From assembly GCA_025937075.1 (NCBI GenBank), contig JAICSD010000249.1:1-6761 (forward strand): a stretch of DNA of 6,761 nt. Reading direction: 5' to 3'. The number at the start of each line of letters is the position of its first letter. Position 1 is the stretch's first letter. Shown here in pieces: positions 5,218 through 6,761 of this stretch. Source of the DNA: Vicinamibacteria bacterium (GTDB lineage Bacteria > Acidobacteriota > Vicinamibacteria > Vicinamibacterales > 2-12-FULL-66-21). Position numbers and translations under genes: made by a program. The notes beneath the pieces are model-generated. The model made no database searches and was not told the origin of the DNA. It saw only the letters and a program-made list of their open reading frames with translations.

Positions 5218-6761
5218 ACTCTGCACTGCGCCGGTTCGTCTGCCGGGTGGTGGCGTTGCTGCAGTCCGGGCGCGCGGATCGGGAGCTGGATCGCGAGGTC
5301 ACGTCCCACATCAGGATGCTTGCCGACGAATTCGAGCGCGAGGGCATGACTCCGTCCGACGCCGCCCTTGCGGCGCGGCGGCGCGTGGGCCGCCTCGATT
5401 CGATCAGAGACCAGCAGCGGGATGCCCGGTCGTTCGCCTGGCTCGAAGACACGCGGCGCGATCTCCAGTACGCGATTCGGGCGCTTGCACGATCCCCGGG
5501 ATTTACGCTCGCGGTCGTGCTCACGCTCGCGCTCGGGATTGGCGCGGTCACCGCAATCTATACGGTGATCTACAACGTCCTGCTGAATCCGCTGCCATAT
5601 CGCGATTCGCACCGGCTCGTGAACGTGCTGGTGCAGGACCCGCAGACGGGCCGCTCGCGCCCGAGCTTTTCCCCGTCGGAGTTTCTCGATTTCAAGGAAC
5701 ACAGCACCGTGTTCGAGGACGTCATCGGTCCGTCAGGGGACAGCGTCATGTACGCGATGGCCGATCGGGTCGAGGTGCTCCGCGCCGTGTGGGTGACGCC
5801 GAACTTCTTCGATTTCATGGGCCTGCCACCGTTGCTCGGCAGGGTTCCAGCGCCAATCGAGATCACCGCAGACTCTATGCCTGTCGTCGTGCTGCGCCAC
5901 CGTGCCTGGGTGCGCTACTTCAATGCCGATCCCGACATCGTGGGCCAAACGATCCGGTTGAGCGGCGAGCCGTACGTCGTGGCGGCCGTGATGCCGCCCC
6001 GGTTCACGTGGCATGCCGCCGACGTTTGGGGGCCGCGCCCCGTCCGGCCCGGACCGGCGGGGCCCGGCAACCCCGTTCGTAATTTCCAGGCGCGCCTGAA
6101 ACGAGGCGTGACGATGGCGGAGGCGGAGGCGCAGCTGAACGTGATTGCGGCGCGGCGTGCGCGCCAGCATCCGGCCGAGTATCCGCCGCAGGTCCGGATG
6201 CAGGTCGCGAACATCATCGAGTACACGCTGGGGCCGTTCAGCCAGACCTTGTACATCCTGCTCGCCGCCGTCGCGCTGCTGCTGCTGATCGCGTGCTGCA
6301 ACGCGGCGAACATGCTGCTCGCGCGGGCCAGCGCGCGCGAACGTGAGATGAGCATTCGTGCGGCCCTCGGCGCCGGCCGCGGCCGCATCTTCCGGCAACT
6401 GCTGGTCGAGAGCATCCTGCTGTCGCTGATCGGTGCGGCGGCTGGATGCCTGCTCGCGTATGCGGGCACCGGCGCAATCGTGCGGCTGCTCCCTCAGACT
6501 CCGCTGCCGGGCGAAGTCGACATCTCGCTGAACGCGCCCGTGCTGGCCGTGAGCCTCGCGGTCGCCGTGGGTGCGGCGCTGCTCTTCGGCATGGCGCCGG
6601 CGCTGTACAGCGCCCGCAAGGATGTCGTTGACGCGCTCAAGAGCGGCGGCAGGGGGATCAGTGCATCTGGCAGTCGGCTGCGGGGCGCCCTCGTGGCGAT
6701 CGAGATCGCGGTCTCGCTGGTTCTGCTCCTCGGAGCCGGGCTGTTGATGCGTACGTTCGTG
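5214..6761 (+). CDS. ADOP-family orphan ABC permease (MacB/FtsX type), truncated by the right edge
   Basis: The frame starts at ATG 5214, overlapping the padR stop, and stays open for 516 codons to the edge. Residues 20-72 form the ADOP N-terminal domain (DRELDREVTSHIRMLADEFE, then GMTPSDAALAARRRVG). A transmembrane helix at about 97-119 follows LARSPGFTLA, then a MacB-like extracytoplasmic core (about 120-340) with MGLPPLLGR, DIVGQTIRLSGEPYVVAAVMPP and WGPRPVRP. Three FtsX-type helices lie near 345-365, 398-422 and 441-464, with ARASAREREMSIRAALGAGRGRI between the first two. A fifth hydrophobic stretch at 491-513 begins the second repeat, which should continue beyond the window. Family members are about 800 residues, so roughly 60% is visible. 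No ATPase gene is adjacent, as expected for these orphan permeases; their substrate is unknown. A role in efflux or membrane stress under PadR control is inferred from the arrangement only. Confidence 0.92.
   Translation, partial: MNSALRRFVCRVVALLQSGRADRELDREVTSHIRMLADEFEREGMTPSDAALAARRRVGRLDSIRDQQRDARSFAWLEDTRRDLQYAIRALARSPGFTLAVVLTLALGIGAVTAIYTVIYNVLLNPLPYRDSHRLVNVLVQDPQTGRSRPSFSPSEFLDFKEHSTVFEDVIGPSGDSVMYAMADRVEVLRAVWVTPNFFDFMGLPPLLGRVPAPIEITADSMPVVVLRHRAWVRYFNADPDIVGQTIRLSGEPYVVAAVMPPRFTWHAADVWGPRPVRPGPAGPGNPVRNFQARLKRGVTMAEAEAQLNVIAARRARQHPAEYPPQVRMQVANIIEYTLGPFSQTLYILLAAVALLLLIACCNAANMLLARASAREREMSIRAALGAGRGRIFRQLLVESILLSLIGAAAGCLLAYAGTGAIVRLLPQTPLPGEVDISLNAPVLAVSLAVAVGAALLFGMAPALYSARKDVVDALKSGGRGISASGSRLRGALVAIEIAVSLVLLLGAGLLMRTFV

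Noticed and set aside
5112..6469. Several minus-strand open frames (5112-5702, 5733-6398, 5915-6469) opposite the permease
   Set aside because: The plus-strand frame encodes a continuous, recognisable ADOP permease; the minus-strand products show no motifs and mutually overlap.

Overview
The window is GC-rich, densely coding DNA from a bacterium that is most likely a member of the Acidobacteriota. The best clue is the right-hand pair: a short PadR-type regulator whose stop overlaps the start of an orphan MacB/FtsX-type permease with the N-terminal extension typical of the 'acidobacterial duplicated orphan permease' (ADOP) family. Related phyla such as Gemmatimonadota also carry ADOPs, so the phylum is an inference. 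No rRNA, tRNA, CRISPR array, insertion sequence or phage gene was seen.

Layout. (1) Bases 1-575, plus strand: the C-terminal end of a signal peptide peptidase (SppA, S49 family), cut by the left edge. (2) Bases 576-619: a 44-bp convergent gap with a 12-bp palindrome and an 8-bp direct repeat. (3) Bases 620-4689, minus strand: five tightly packed genes, read from right to left as IolB-type isomerase 1, IolB-type isomerase 2, kduD-type dehydrogenase, KDPG aldolase (eda) and KDG kinase (kdgK). Junctions are 1 nt apart, 4-nt overlap, 4-nt overlap and directly abutting, so this is almost certainly one operon with coupled translation. (4) Bases 4690-4869: a divergent intergenic region holding a good -35 box, a perfect 9-bp inverted repeat ahead of padR, and weaker repeats ahead of the sugar operon. 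(5) Bases 4870-6761, plus strand: padR, then the ADOP permease, which runs off the right edge.

The five-gene operon reads as the lower part of pectin/uronate (or related unsaturated uronide) breakdown. An isomerase converts 5-keto-4-deoxyuronate to 2,5-diketo-3-deoxygluconate, KduD reduces this to 2-keto-3-deoxygluconate (KDG), KdgK phosphorylates KDG to KDPG, and Eda splits KDPG into pyruvate and glyceraldehyde-3-phosphate. The isomerase step carries no canonical KduI. Two adjacent, diverged IolB-family cupins stand in its place, and the second has KduI-like spacing of its predicted metal ligands. That is the most interesting point here. The remainder looks like known families in a recognisable arrangement, and I found no clear evidence of a wholly new system.
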